Shown in pieces: positions 9,529-18,411 of a stretch of 64,000 nucleotides of DNA. Origin of the DNA: Haliscomenobacter sp. (GTDB taxonomy: Bacteria > Bacteroidota > Bacteroidia > Chitinophagales > Saprospiraceae); NCBI GenBank assembly GCA_016707205.1, contig JADJHZ010000006.1, positions 1 to 64,000 on the forward strand, in the 5' to 3' direction. A program made the position numbers and the translations under genes. The notes below the pieces were generated by a model. That model was not told where the DNA came from, ran no database searches, and worked only from the letters and a program-made list of their open reading frames with translations. The number at the start of each line of letters is the position of its first letter. The stretch's first letter is position 1.

Positions 9529-10418
9529 ATGGCAAAAAAAGTGGATAAGAAAAATCTGGGACTGGGCATTCGGGCCCTTCTCACCCATATTGATGAGGAA
9601 GTCGCCCTGGATCAGGAAAAGGTGGTAAAGGAATTGGCCCATTCGGTGGCGATGATCCCTCTGGAGGAAATTGAGGTCAATCCCTTTCAGCCCCGGAATG
9701 AATTTGACCAGGAAGCGTTGGACGAGTTAGCGGATTCGATCCGCGTGCATGGGCTTATCCAGCCACTCACCGTGCGCCGGCTGGCGCACAATGCCTACCA
9801 GCTCATCTCCGGGGAACGCCGTCTGAGGGCCTCCCGAATGGCCGGCCTGACCGAGATCCCCGCTTATATCCGCATCGCCAACGATCAGGAGATGCTGGAA
9901 ATGGCGTTGATCGAGAACATTCAGCGCGAAAACCTCAACGCCATCGAGATCGCCATCACCTACCAGCGGCTCAAAGAAGAGTGCCAGCTTACCGATGAAA
10001 ACCTGGCGGATCGCGTTGGCAAAAACGGCCAACGATCACCAATCACCTCCGCTTGCTGAAGTTGCCGCCGGATATTCAATCTGCCATTAAAGAGAAAAAA
10101 CTATCGATGGGCCATGCCCGAGCGCTGACCGGCATTGAAGATTACGCACTGCGCGACAGCCTCTTCCGCCAAACGCTGAGGGAGGAATTATCCGTTCGGG
10201 CGCTGGAAAACCTCATCGCTGCCTACAACGAACCCAAGCCGAAAAAGAAAACCGAGCAACTTCCCGACGATTTCGACCAGGTCCAGCAGCAGTTCCGAAG
10301 TTTTTTCGGAACAAAAAAGGTAACCCTGAAGCTTCAGGGACAGGGAAAAGGCCAGATCCAGATCGCGTTTCATTCGGTTCAGGAACTTAACGAACTTCTA
10401 GACCGGATCGACTCTTGA
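9529..10418 (+). CDS. parB: Chromosome partitioning protein ParB (one frame break)
   Basis: The N-terminal part runs to about 10025 and contains the CTPase/ParB signature (VNPFQPR, then SGERRLRASRMAG). The frame breaks in an AAAAA run at about 10022. Restoring one base gives RPTITNHLRLLKLPP and reads on through the KorB-like helix-turn-helix (SMGHARALTGI) to 10418, giving about 296 residues, normal for ParB. Because parB is a core gene and the break lies in a homopolymer, a sequencing error is far more likely than loss. It ends close to the DUF5683 gene. Confidence 0.9.
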
Positions 10419-10441
10419 GCCGTATTCTCTTCCTCCAGGCT

Positions 10442-11098
10442 ATGAAACGACACCTCGCTGAAACCATGGGGATCAAAAAGGTATTTCTCCTCGCTTCCTT
10501 GGTCTTTCCGGGGGCTTGGCAGCTTTCCGCCCAGGTCGCAGACTCCCTGCCTCCCATTGCCCAACCCGATACCCTCGCTCCCCTGGTCCAGGTAACGGAT
10601 ACCCTTGCTCGGGGCAAAAGCCGCTTTTTCAACTTCCGCAAAACCCCTCCAAACCCCAAAACCGCCCTGAAGCTCTCGCTGATCTTCCCCGGGGCCGGAC
10701 AACTTTACAATGGCAAGTGGTGGAAAGCGCCCCTCGTGTATGGGGCCTTAGGCGGTATGATTTATACCATCGATTTTAATCAAAGCCGGTACCGGCGGCT
10801 GCAGACCGCCCTGGAACTGCAACTGGAGAATCAACCCCACGAATTCAGCGACCGCATTACCTCCCCCGACGCGCTTCGCTCCCTGAGGGACCAATACGAT
10901 AAAGCAACCCAGCTATCCTATATTGGAACGTTTGCCGTCTATGTAGTCATCGGCGTAGAAGCCTTCGTGGATGCCCACCTTCAGAACTTCGACGTAAGCG
11001 AGGACCTAAGCCTTCGCGTCAAACCCGTTCTTATCTTACCCACCCCAACCCAATCCCCGGCGGCAGGGATCGGGTTGAGTTTGGGATTTCGACGGTAG
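10442..11098 (+). CDS. DUF5683 family membrane protein
   Basis: About 218 residues. A signal-peptide-like N-terminus (KVFLLASLVFPGAWQLSAQ) is followed by a Pro/Thr-rich linker. The DUF5683 core starts around NPKTALKLSLIFPGAGQLYNG, with hydrophobic segments PLVYGALGGMIYTI and YIGTFAVYVVIGVEAFVDAHL. The family is common next to parB in Bacteroidota and has no known function. The ATG at 10442 or 10466 is preferred; an in-frame TTG at 10415 overlaps the parB stop. Probably co-transcribed with parAB. Confidence 0.85.
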   Translation: MKRHLAETMGIKKVFLLASLVFPGAWQLSAQVADSLPPIAQPDTLAPLVQVTDTLARGKSRFFNFRKTPPNPKTALKLSLIFPGAGQLYNGKWWKAPLVYGALGGMIYTIDFNQSRYRRLQTALELQLENQPHEFSDRITSPDALRSLRDQYDKATQLSYIGTFAVYVVIGVEAFVDAHLQNFDVSEDLSLRVKPVLILPTPTQSPAAGIGLSLGFRR

Positions 11099-11287
11099 AC
11101 GGCGGGAGACGACGGGGAGGCGGGGACGCGGAGACGGGAGACGGTAGATTTCCTGTCCTGTTCGCCGTCCCGCAATAAGCGGGATCAGATTTCGTGCGGA
11201 ACGATTAGCCGGTCCTCTGTTCGCCGAAATCGCCGTTTCGGATTGAGCGGTGCCTCGAACCCCTGTTGTTGTTTTAAACAGTCTCCC
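11099..11287. repeat. Low-complexity purine-rich gap (GACGG/GAGACGG runs)
   Basis: Between the convergent DUF5683 and ilvE genes. The first ~60 bases repeat imperfectly around GACGG, GAGACGG and GGCGGG. No gene, and no strong terminator hairpin is seen. Confidence 0.4.
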
Positions 11288-12376
11288 CTAGGCGTTAACC
11301 AGGGCGACCGCTTCGACCGGAACAACCCATCCATATGGATCCGGGATACGGCCGGAACGAAGGCCATTGATCTCGTCTTTTGCGAATTCGCTGATGGGGC
11401 GGTTCTCCACCGGAGGCAGTTTCATCAGCAAATCGCCGTAGGCGATCTCCGATACTTGCGATATGACAGCGGCGGTACCTGCTCCGAAAACCTCCTGAAG
11501 TTTACCTGCGTGGTATGCTTCTACGACTTCGTCAATCGAAAGGGGGCGTTCTTCCACCGTGTAGCCATGGTCGCGAAGCAGATGAACAATGCTATCCCGG
11601 GTAATTCCCTTCAGGATCGCCCCATCGGTAGCTGGGGTAATCACTTTTCCGTCGATCACGAAAAAGATATTCATCGTGCCCACCTCCTGGATGTATTTGA
11701 AGTCCATTCCATCGAGCCACATCACCTGGTCAAAGCCTTTTTCCTGGGCGATCCGTGTCGGCAGCATGGCTGCTGCATAATTGCCTGCCGCCTTGGCTTC
11801 TCCCACGCCCCCGCGAATGGCGCGGACGTAATGGGTTTCCGCCATCAACCGGACCGGCCTGGAATAATAGGGCCCAACCGGAGAAGTGATAATGAAAAAA
11901 CGGTAGGTTTCCGAAGGGCGGACGCCAACAAACCCATCCGTCGCAAACATCACCGGGCGGATGTACATCGCGCTGCCCTCATTGGTAGGAATCCAGTCGG
12001 CATCCAAGCCAATAAGCGCATGCAGCGCGTCCAGGAACAGGTCCTCGGGAAGCGAAGGCATACAGAGGCGTTCGGCAGAAAAATTAAGCCGGCGGGCATG
12101 CATCTCCGGGCGGAAAAGCATCGGCTGCCCATCGTTGGTCTTGGAAGCCTTCATCCCTTCAAACAACGCCTGGCCGTAATGAATTGCCATCGTGGCCGGG
12201 TGCAGGCTGAAATTGGCAAATGGAACAATCTTCGGATCTTTCCAGGCGCCGTCCTGGTAATCCACCACAAACATGTGATCGGAAAAGAATTTCCCAAAAG
12301 GCAGGTGATCAAAATCTACCTCCCCAATACGGGATTGGGCGACGCGCGTAACCTGAATATTATTTTTCCCTTTCAT
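11288..12376 (-). CDS. ilvE: Branched-chain amino acid aminotransferase
   Basis: About 362 residues, the longer BCAT type (eukaryote- or Mycobacterium-like). It transfers the amino group between Leu/Ile/Val and 2-oxoglutarate. The PLP lysine is in GEAKAAGNY near residue 200, followed by the conserved EVGTMNIFF and FGAGTAAVISQV phosphate-binding segments. The ATG at 12376 is used because the upstream in-frame codons start only with GTG and overlap the -7 box. With HMG-CoA lyase (17.2 kb) and acetoacetate-CoA ligase (48.6 kb) it would fit leucine turnover, though it may also be biosynthetic. Confidence 0.93.
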   Translation of the reverse strand: MKGKNNIQVTRVAQSRIGEVDFDHLPFGKFFSDHMFVVDYQDGAWKDPKIVPFANFSLHPATMAIHYGQALFEGMKASKTNDGQPMLFRPEMHARRLNFSAERLCMPSLPEDLFLDALHALIGLDADWIPTNEGSAMYIRPVMFATDGFVGVRPSETYRFFIITSPVGPYYSRPVRLMAETHYVRAIRGGVGEAKAAGNYAAAMLPTRIAQEKGFDQVMWLDGMDFKYIQEVGTMNIFFVIDGKVITPATDGAILKGITRDSIVHLLRDHGYTVEERPLSIDEVVEAYHAGKLQEVFGAGTAAVISQVSEIAYGDLLMKLPPVENRPISEFAKDEINGLRSGRIPDPYGWVVPVEAVALVNA

Positions 12377-12393
12377 GATCAAAACATTTACCA

Positions 12394-12401
12394 CAAAAAT
12401 A
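12394..12401 (-). promoter_or_regulatory. Putative -7 box of the ilvE promoter
   Basis: On the minus strand this reads TATTTTTG (TAnnTTTG). It ends 17 bp before the ATG, implying a very short leader. The region is AT-rich; no -33 box is obvious. Confidence 0.4.
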
Positions 12402-12493
12402 AGTAATTTTATAAATAAATTCTACCTTTTTTAAAAATACCTATGTTTTATTTTGTTTTGTTTTAATGATTTAAATAAAAAAGGAATAATATT

Positions 12494-12952
12494 TTGAAAA
12501 ATGGGCTTTTCGACTTCAAAATAATTGCCGCCTCTGATCCGGCCCCGAGCCCGGACCTTATCCGGGGCCATGGCCGGAAAGGGCTGGGAGTGCTCATTTC
12601 TGCACTGGAATATACGCCGGAACAGCTCAAATTGCTGGAAAACATCCTCGCTGCGGTGCAATACCGGCTGGAAGACGATGCGCTGCTGATCCGCTTGCCG
12701 GAAGGCGCCCGAATACAAACCGGCCCGATAAGCCGTCAGCGCCATATCCGGCAATGGGTATTATTCGGCGTTCCACCGGAACGTGCCTCGTTGCATTTTC
12801 CGATGCCCATGAATATTCCGATACAGCACGGTGGGGTAACCTACCTGTTTGCCCCTTCCCTGGAAGCACTGAATCAGGAACGCCTGCAGGAGAAGAGGCC
12901 CCATGGGGCGGCGCTTTGGGCTGCGTTGAAGGCTATTTTCCCAAAACCTTGA
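12494..12952 (+). CDS. Possible DNA polymerase III psi (HolD-like) subunit
   Basis: Up to 152 residues, start uncertain (TTG at 12494, or an internal GTG near 12588). The part from GVLISALEYTPEQLKLLENIL onward has the layout of Bacteroidota psi-like proteins: an N-terminal helical LL.KIL.AV segment, a central WVLFGVPPE strand, and a C-terminal LFAPSLEAL...LWAALKAIF segment. The first ~30 residues look unlike coding sequence of this family. Assigned from pattern memory only; a plain hypothetical is the fallback. It ends 10 bp before rdgB. Confidence 0.5.
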   Translation: MKNGLFDFKIIAASDPAPSPDLIRGHGRKGLGVLISALEYTPEQLKLLENILAAVQYRLEDDALLIRLPEGARIQTGPISRQRHIRQWVLFGVPPERASLHFPMPMNIPIQHGGVTYLFAPSLEALNQERLQEKRPHGAALWAALKAIFPKP

Positions 12953-12962
12953 TCTTACCTAT

Positions 12963-13536
12963 ATGAAAACCCTTCTATTTGCCACCGGCAACCCGCATAA
13001 GGTTAAGGAGGTTCGCGAAATCCTTGCCGATCGGTACGACGTCAAGAGCCTTCAAGATATCGGATGCCAGGAAGATATTCCCGAAACCGCCCCCACGCTG
13101 GAGGGCAATGCGTTGCTCAAAGCCAGGTATATCGTAGAGCGGTATGGGATGGACTGCTTCGCCGAAGACACCGGTCTGGAAGGTGGATTCGCTCGCCGGA
13201 GCACCCGGAGTCTTTTCTGCCCGCTATGCCGGAGAAAATAAAGATCCCCAGGCCAATATGGCGCTCCTGTTGAAAAACCTGGAAGGACAGCCCAACCGGG
13301 AGGCGCAGTTCCGCACCGTTATCGCCTTGTGCCTGGAAGGAAAGGAATTTCTTTTTGAAGGAATCGTCCGGGGAGTTATTGCCGAAACCCCTGCCGGAGC
13401 AGGCGGTTTTGGGTATGACCCGGTATTTGTGCCCAATGGGTTTTCCCAATCATTTGCTCAAATGCCCGCAGAGGAAAAAAACCAGATCAGTCACAGAGGG
13501 AAAGCGGTAACCAAACTCCTGGAATTCCTGAAATGA
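12963..13536 (+). CDS. rdgB: XTP/dITP diphosphatase RdgB/HAM1 (one frame break)
   Basis: Removes non-canonical purine nucleoside triphosphates such as XTP and dITP from the pool. The N-terminus ATGNPHKVKEVREIL carries the family substrate loop. The conserved AEDTGLEVDSLAGAPGVFSARYAG is split by one extra G at about 13181. The second half has GGFGYDPVFVP and ISHRGKA, both family signatures. Restored length is about 190 residues, normal. The break sits in a GG doublet in an otherwise perfect gene, so it is probably an assembly error. Confidence 0.92.
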
Positions 13537-13593
13537 TAAATTAAATTAAAAATCAGTATCTTAGCTGGATTAACAGACCAGGGACCTTGCGGA

Positions 13594-14618
13594 ATGAACG
13601 CCGAAAATTTTACCGAATTCCTCCAGTCAACCGCCCATCTCTACCATTTGCCTTATGTAGAACTGGAATCCCTTACCCTGGAATTTCCTTATTCGCAGAA
13701 CCTGCAATTGCTTCTCTTTGCCAAAAGCTGGCTGGAACAGCACCCCAATGCGGAGGCCAACCTCCATAAAGCTGCGCTGTACAGCACCGACCGAAGGGCG
13801 CTTTACCGGTTTGTACAGCAACTCAGTGCTCAGTTGCTTGAGCGCGAGCCAAGCTTTCAACTCAACGAGGATTTTCTGGAATTGAAAGAACTCACCCCAT
13901 TAACTCCCCTTCCGGAACCGTCTCCCCCATCGGAAATGCCCAAACGCGCCTCCGCTCGCTGGCCCTTGCGGAAACGACGCCTCCTGAAAATAATAAGGCG
14001 ATTCTCCCCAAGCCTAAACCGGCATCCGCTCCTCCCAAAGACCGCGACGCATTGAAAAGAGAGCTGCAAGCGCTTTTTTCCAGTGAGCCCGCCCAGGCAG
14101 AGAGTTCTTCTTTGGCGCCGGAAGACACATCGAATCAAAAAATACCTTCCGAAGAAGGTATTCCCTTGCCCCCGACGCCATCCAAACCGGATGAGACGCC
14201 TTTCCACTTGCTCAAAGACCAAATAGAAGCCCGCCTGCAATCCCGGCTATCCGCTCTTTCCCCGAAGAAAGAACCCGCAGTTCGCCTCCCGGACCATCCC
14301 GGAGCGCATCCGGCACAAGCGCCGCTTCCTAAATCCAACTTTTCTACCTGGCGTAAAACCTATTCCGAAGAATACCTTTCCCAACGGCTGAAAGATCTTC
14401 AACAAGCGCTCCGGCTGGAAGACCCCATTTCCGGGCTAGCCCATAACAGCGTCCGGGAAAATATCCATCTCGCTTCGGAAACCCTGGCCGAATTGCTTAT
14501 CCGCCAGCAACAATATCAAAAAGCAATTGCAGTTTATGAACGATTGATTTTGATTTTTCCCGAAAAAACCGCTTTCTTTGCAGGCAAAATTGAATCGCTT
14601 AAAAACTTATTGGAATGA
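13594..14618 (+). CDS. Helical/TPR-like protein upstream of secG (one frame break)
   Basis: Two overlapping ORFs form one gene: 13594 to about 13925, then a shift in a CCCCC run at about 13922-13926, then on to 14618, giving about 340 residues. The N-terminal domain (about 100 residues, leucine-rich, FPYSQNLQLLLFAKSWLE) and the C-terminal TPR-like helix pair (ETLAELLIRQQQYQKAIAVYERL, then FPEKTAFFAGKI) are joined by a Pro/Lys-rich, probably disordered linker. Genes of this layout normally precede secG in Bacteroidota; function unknown. Its stop overlaps the secG start (ATGA). Confidence 0.75.
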
Positions 14619-14878
14619 CCGTAATGACGATATTGATCGCCTTCATCAGCTTGATGCTGATGGTCGTGGTCCTGATCCAGAACTCGAAAGGCGGAGGCGT
14701 TGACGCAACCCTGGGCGGATCTCAAGCAAACCATCTTTTTGGCGCGGCTAAATCGGCTGATTTCATTGAAAAGCTGACCTGGTATCTTGCTGCAGCGCTA
14801 TTTATCCTCTGCATCATCGCCACGATGATCGTGGGATCCAACGTTCCGGTTGATCCGACCGCACTTCCTCCTCAATAA
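14615..14878 (+). CDS. secG: Preprotein translocase subunit SecG
   Basis: 87 residues with two transmembrane helices (residues 4-22 and about 52-72). Between them is the conserved cytosolic loop QNSKGGGVDATLGGSQANHLFG, typical of SecG. It helps SecYE-driven export across the inner membrane. The ATG at 14615 overlaps the upstream stop codon, so translation is probably coupled. A strong terminator follows. Confidence 0.95.
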   Translation: MTVMTILIAFISLMLMVVVLIQNSKGGGVDATLGGSQANHLFGAAKSADFIEKLTWYLAAALFILCIIATMIVGSNVPVDPTALPPQ

Positions 14879-14900
14879 CGGGTTCCTGTTCTTTAGCGGC

Positions 14901-14940
14901 AAAAGGAGCCGCCTCCAGGTTAGAGGCGGCTCCTTTTTTT
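14901..14940 (+). terminator. Rho-independent terminator after secG
   Basis: Stem GGAGCCGCCTC/GAGGCGGCTCC with a short loop, A-run before and T7 after. It separates secG from the groESL promoter. Confidence 0.92.
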
Positions 14941-15036
14941 CTGGCCGACTGCCATTCCGTTATTGTTTACCACAAAAAGCTGGCATCCCGCCTACTATTG
15001 GCAGCAAACGCCTGCAAATTTGTCACTTTGCACTCT

Positions 15037-15053
15037 TTGGCACGACCTGTGCT
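15037..15053 (+). promoter_or_regulatory. Sigma-54 (RpoN) type promoter before groESL
   Basis: TTGGCACGACCTGTGCT matches the sigma-54 consensus YTGGCACGrNNNTTGCW at all but one constrained position. The invariant GG (15039-15040) and GC (15051-15052) are exactly 10 nt apart. Transcription would start near 15064, giving a leader of about 45 nt before the groES ATG. A sigma-54 activator gene lies in the same window at 46734. No CIRCE operator was found here. Confidence 0.65.
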
Positions 15054-15108
15054 ATAGGGAAATTGACATTTAATCTCTTTTTTAACCATATCTAATCCAA
15101 AGAACTCT

Positions 15109-15375
15109 ATGCGGCCCATTAACGATCGCGTCGTTGTCAAACCGGCGGATGCCGAAGAAAAAACCAAGGGAGGGATTATTATCCCGGATACGGCAAAAGA
15201 AAAACCCCAGCGCGGAGAAGTCATCGCTGTCGGTCCCGGCAAAGAAGGCAATTTGATGACGGTACAAGCAGGCGATATCGTACTCTACGGAAAATATGCC
15301 GGACAAGAATTTAACTACCAGGGAGAAGATTATTTGATCATGCGCGAAGACGATATCCTGGTCGTCTTGGGATAA
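15109..15375 (+). CDS. groS: Co-chaperonin GroES
   Basis: 88 residues, close to the usual length. MRPINDRVVVKPADAEEKTKGGIIIPDTA includes the mobile loop that contacts GroEL; the dome and C-terminal GEDYLIMREDDILVVLG are conserved. It caps GroEL in ATP-driven folding. 53 bp before groEL, same strand, clearly one operon, probably driven by the sigma-54-type promoter upstream. Confidence 0.97.
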   Translation: MRPINDRVVVKPADAEEKTKGGIIIPDTAKEKPQRGEVIAVGPGKEGNLMTVQAGDIVLYGKYAGQEFNYQGEDYLIMREDDILVVLG

Positions 15376-15428
15376 CCCTCCGCCTTTTCATCTTTTTATT
15401 TTTTGAATCTTAAATTATCCGTTTTAAT

Positions 15429-17060
15429 ATGGCAAAGGAAATCAGCTTTGACCGGGATGCCCGGGAAAAACTACGCAACGGTGTGGACGCTTTGTCCGCA
15501 GCTGTCAAGGTCACGCTTGGACCAAAAGGACGTAACGTCGTTATCCAGAAAAGCTTTGGCCCGCCGCATATTACCAAGGACGGCGTAACCGTAGCCAAGG
15601 AAATCGAACTGGAAGATCCGGTAGAGAATTTGGGCGCCCAGATGCTGAAAGAGGTAGCCTCCAAAACCTCCGATATCGCCGGCGACGGCACCACAACAGC
15701 CACCGTGCTTGCCCAGGCCTTAATCAACGCAGGTCTGAAAAACGTAACCGCCGGGGCGAATCCGATGGACCTCAAGCGCGGCATCGATAAGGCCGTGCGC
15801 GTGGTAGTAGAGTCTCTCCGCGAGCAGTCTGAGCAAATCGGCGACGATTATGAGAAGATCAAGCAGGTTGCCGCCATCTCCGCCAACAACGACGACGCGA
15901 TCGGCGAACTGATTGCCGACGCGATGAAGCGCGTTTCCAAAGACGGCGTCATCACCGTCGAAGAAGCCAAAGGCACGGACACTTATGTCAAAGAAGTACT
16001 CGGTATGCAGTTCGACCGCGGTTATCTCTCTCCCTACTTCGTCACGAATGCGGAAGACATGACCACGGAGTACGAAAACCCTTTTCTTCTGATCACGGAT
16101 AAGAAGATCTCCAACATGGCCGACATCGTGCCCGTACTGGAGAAGGTGATCGGCATGGGCCGCCCGCTGCTGATCATTGCAGAAGATATCGAAAGCCAGG
16201 CGCTCGGCGTTCTGGTCGTTAACCGCCTGCGCGCCAGCCTCAAAGTGGTGGCAGTGAAAGCTCCTGGGTTCGGCGACCGCCGCAAAGCCATGCTCGAAGA
16301 CATTGCCATCCTGACCGGTGGCACAGTGATCTCCGAAGAAAGAGGCTATAAGCTGGAATCTGCCGGCGTAGAACAACTGGGAACTGCCGAGAAGATCCAG
16401 GTCGATAAAGACAACACCACTATCATTAACGGCAAAGGCGAGCCAGAGCAGATCAAAGCCCGCATCAACCAGATCAAGCAGCAAATCGAAGCGACAACGT
16501 CCGACTACGACAAAGAAAAATTGCAGGAGCGCCTTGCCAAACTGGCAGGCGGTGTTGCCGTGCTCTATGTCGGCGCCCCCACTGAAGTGGAAATGAAAGA
16601 GAAAAAGGACCGCGTCGACGACGCGCTGCACGCTACCCGCGCTGCGATCGAAGAAGGGATCGTAGCTGGCGGCGGCGTGGCATTGGTACGCGCCATCGGG
16701 GCGCTGCGCAACGTCAAGGGCAGCAACGAAGATGAAAACATCGGCGTGGCGATCGTCCGCAAGTCGCTGGAAGCCCCCCTGCGCACCATCGCGGAAAATG
16801 CCGGCGTGGAAGGCTCGGTAGTCCTCCAGCGCGTGCTGAACGGCAAAGGCGCTTATGGGTATAACGCCCGCACCGACAAGTTTGAAGACCTCAAAAAAGC
16901 CGGGGTGATCGACCCTACCAAGGTAGCCCGCATCGCCCTTGAAAATGCAGCCTCCATATCTGGAATGGTGCTGACCACCGAATGCGTGGTCAACGACAAG
17001 CCGGAAAAAGACGCTCCCGCTCCAGGTATGCCTGGGGGCGGAATGCCGGGGATGATGTAA
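15429..17060 (+). CDS. groL: Chaperonin GroEL (Hsp60)
   Basis: 543 residues, full length and intact. Visible landmarks: GDGTTTATVLAQ (ATP-binding loop), VEEGIVAGGGVAL-type segment near residue 410 (here IEEGIVAGGGVAL), and the Gly/Met-rich C-terminal tail GGGMPGMM. Forms the tetradecameric folding chamber with GroES. High GC use and long antisense ORFs opposite it reflect codon bias and are not genes. Confidence 0.98.
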   Translation: MAKEISFDRDAREKLRNGVDALSAAVKVTLGPKGRNVVIQKSFGPPHITKDGVTVAKEIELEDPVENLGAQMLKEVASKTSDIAGDGTTTATVLAQALINAGLKNVTAGANPMDLKRGIDKAVRVVVESLREQSEQIGDDYEKIKQVAAISANNDDAIGELIADAMKRVSKDGVITVEEAKGTDTYVKEVLGMQFDRGYLSPYFVTNAEDMTTEYENPFLLITDKKISNMADIVPVLEKVIGMGRPLLIIAEDIESQALGVLVVNRLRASLKVVAVKAPGFGDRRKAMLEDIAILTGGTVISEERGYKLESAGVEQLGTAEKIQVDKDNTTIINGKGEPEQIKARINQIKQQIEATTSDYDKEKLQERLAKLAGGVAVLYVGAPTEVEMKEKKDRVDDALHATRAAIEEGIVAGGGVALVRAIGALRNVKGSNEDENIGVAIVRKSLEAPLRTIAENAGVEGSVVLQRVLNGKGAYGYNARTDKFEDLKKAGVIDPTKVARIALENAASISGMVLTTECVVNDKPEKDAPAPGMPGGGMPGMM

Positions 17061-17173
17061 TAATGTCATCTGCCCGAAGTCAACGAAAAGGCCTCCTGCA
17101 TCCTGTCTTGTTCCTGCGATGGATCGCATGAGGAAAAAGCCTTCTCGCGCTGATTTTCATTGTAACAAGTCTA

Positions 17174-18016
17174 TTACCCGAATACCTCTGATGCCATTTC
17201 CAGCGCGCTAAGAAAAGCTGCCTCGTCCAAAAGGAAGCCATTCGCCCTTCCCTTTGAAAAACGCCAACAGGCGTTCCGTAGGCATGTTCCCTGTCAAATC
17301 GTCTTTGGCCATTGGACAGCCGCCATAGCCTTTGATAGCGCCGTCGAAGCGCCGGCAGCCATGCGCGTAGGCGGCTGCTACTTTTTCCTCCCACTGATGA
17401 GGCAGCGTGTGAAAATGAGCCCCGATCTCCAGTTCGGGGTATTGATCGATGAGGTTGCCAAACAGGTAGGCGATACTTCCAGGAGAGGCTACGCCAATGG
17501 TATCCGATAATTGAAAGATACGAATCCCCATGCCGGAAAGCCGCTCCACAGCGCTGGACAATATCTACGTTCAGGGGTCGCCATAAGGGTTTCCGAAGCC
17601 CATCGAGATATACAAAACAAGCTCTTTACCCTGGGTAGCGCACATTTGCTGGATCTCCTCCACCCGTTCGAGCGACTCTTCGATGGTGGCGTTGGTGTTG
17701 CGCAATTGAACGGTTTCCGAAATGGAAAAAGGGTACCCCAGATACTGGATCGGTGCATGGCTTGCTGCTTCCTGAGCCCCGCGAAGATTCGCCACAATAG
17801 CCAGCAGTTTGGTAGGCGTATCGCTTAGATCCAATAACTCCAGCACTTCGGCCGTATCCCGCATTTGGGGAATTGCTTTAGGAAACAAGCTCCCAAAGTC
17901 GAGGGTGTCAAATCCAACCATTCAAGCTGATTGAGGTAAGCCGCCTTGACGGAAGTAGGAATAAAATGGGCAAGGCCTTGCATGGCATCCCGTGGGCATT
18001 CGATAATTTTGATCAT
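17174..18016 (-). pseudogene. HMG-CoA lyase, broken by about four indels
   Basis: Cleaves HMG-CoA to acetyl-CoA and acetoacetate in leucine breakdown. Pieces in three frames add up to a complete protein of about 280 residues: IIECPRDAMQGL at the start, VGFDTLDFGS, SMGFGNPYGDPWNVD, FQLSDTIGVASPGSI, the signature GYGGCPMAKDDLTGN with its active-site Cys, and LDEAAFLSALEMASEVFG to the stop at 17174. Breaks lie near 17922, 17573, 17547 and 17235, three of them a missing base in a doublet. Either this gene is decaying or this stretch was poorly sequenced; density of breaks is the highest in the window. Start ATG at 18016 (or 18028). Confidence 0.8.
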
Positions 18017-18180
18017 TTGAAGCGGCATAATCGCGGATAACAGCTCAGGGTGGCGGATTGATCAATTATACATGACCGAATTGGACGGTATCCTTGAAAA
18101 CAATCTGGTTCTTCTTCCGGTTCTAATGCTTGCGTCATCTGTACCCCTTTTCAATTATTGAATAAAAAAATCTGTAGGGT

Positions 18181-18411
18181 ATGAATTTTTTTAACAAAAA
18201 CAAAAATACGCTGACCTCGATCGGTTTTGGTCTGATCGTAGTCGGTTTTCTTTCCTTGCTCCTAAGTTTGGTTGGATTAAAGTTCGCTTTTCTGGCCTGG
18301 ATGGACGAGCCAAGCCGGTTGTTTGGGTTTACGCTTCGGCTGGTGATGGTTCTAAGTGGATTTGTGCTGGTTTACCTTGCACAAACGGATTACGAAGGCG
18401 AAGACGGCTAG
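18181..18411 (+). CDS. Small two-helix membrane protein, unknown
   Basis: 76 residues with two predicted transmembrane helices (about 13-37 and 47-67) and a charged C-terminal tail. No family recognised. It follows a 160-bp gap and overlaps by 4 bp the 3' end of the convergent HYR/dockerin gene. Codon use looks like its neighbours. Confidence 0.6.
   Translation: MNFFNKNKNTLTSIGFGLIVVGFLSLLLSLVGLKFAFLAWMDEPSRLFGFTLRLVMVLSGFVLVYLAQTDYEGEDG

Noticed and set aside
9990..10060. Programmed ribosomal frameshift in parB
   Set aside because: No slippery heptamer with downstream stimulator and no known precedent; many other genes here show the same kind of homopolymer break.
11243..12406. 387-codon plus-strand ORF opposite ilvE
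   Set aside because: Composition-driven shadow; ilvE on the minus strand has all catalytic motifs.
15000..15108. CIRCE operator before groES
   Set aside because: TTTGCACTC occurs, but the matching GAGTGCTAA half-site at 9 nt is absent.
15720..17129. Long 469-codon ORF on the strand opposite groEL
   Set aside because: GroEL is certain, and the antisense frame is open only because of GC-rich codon use. No family resemblance and no start signal.
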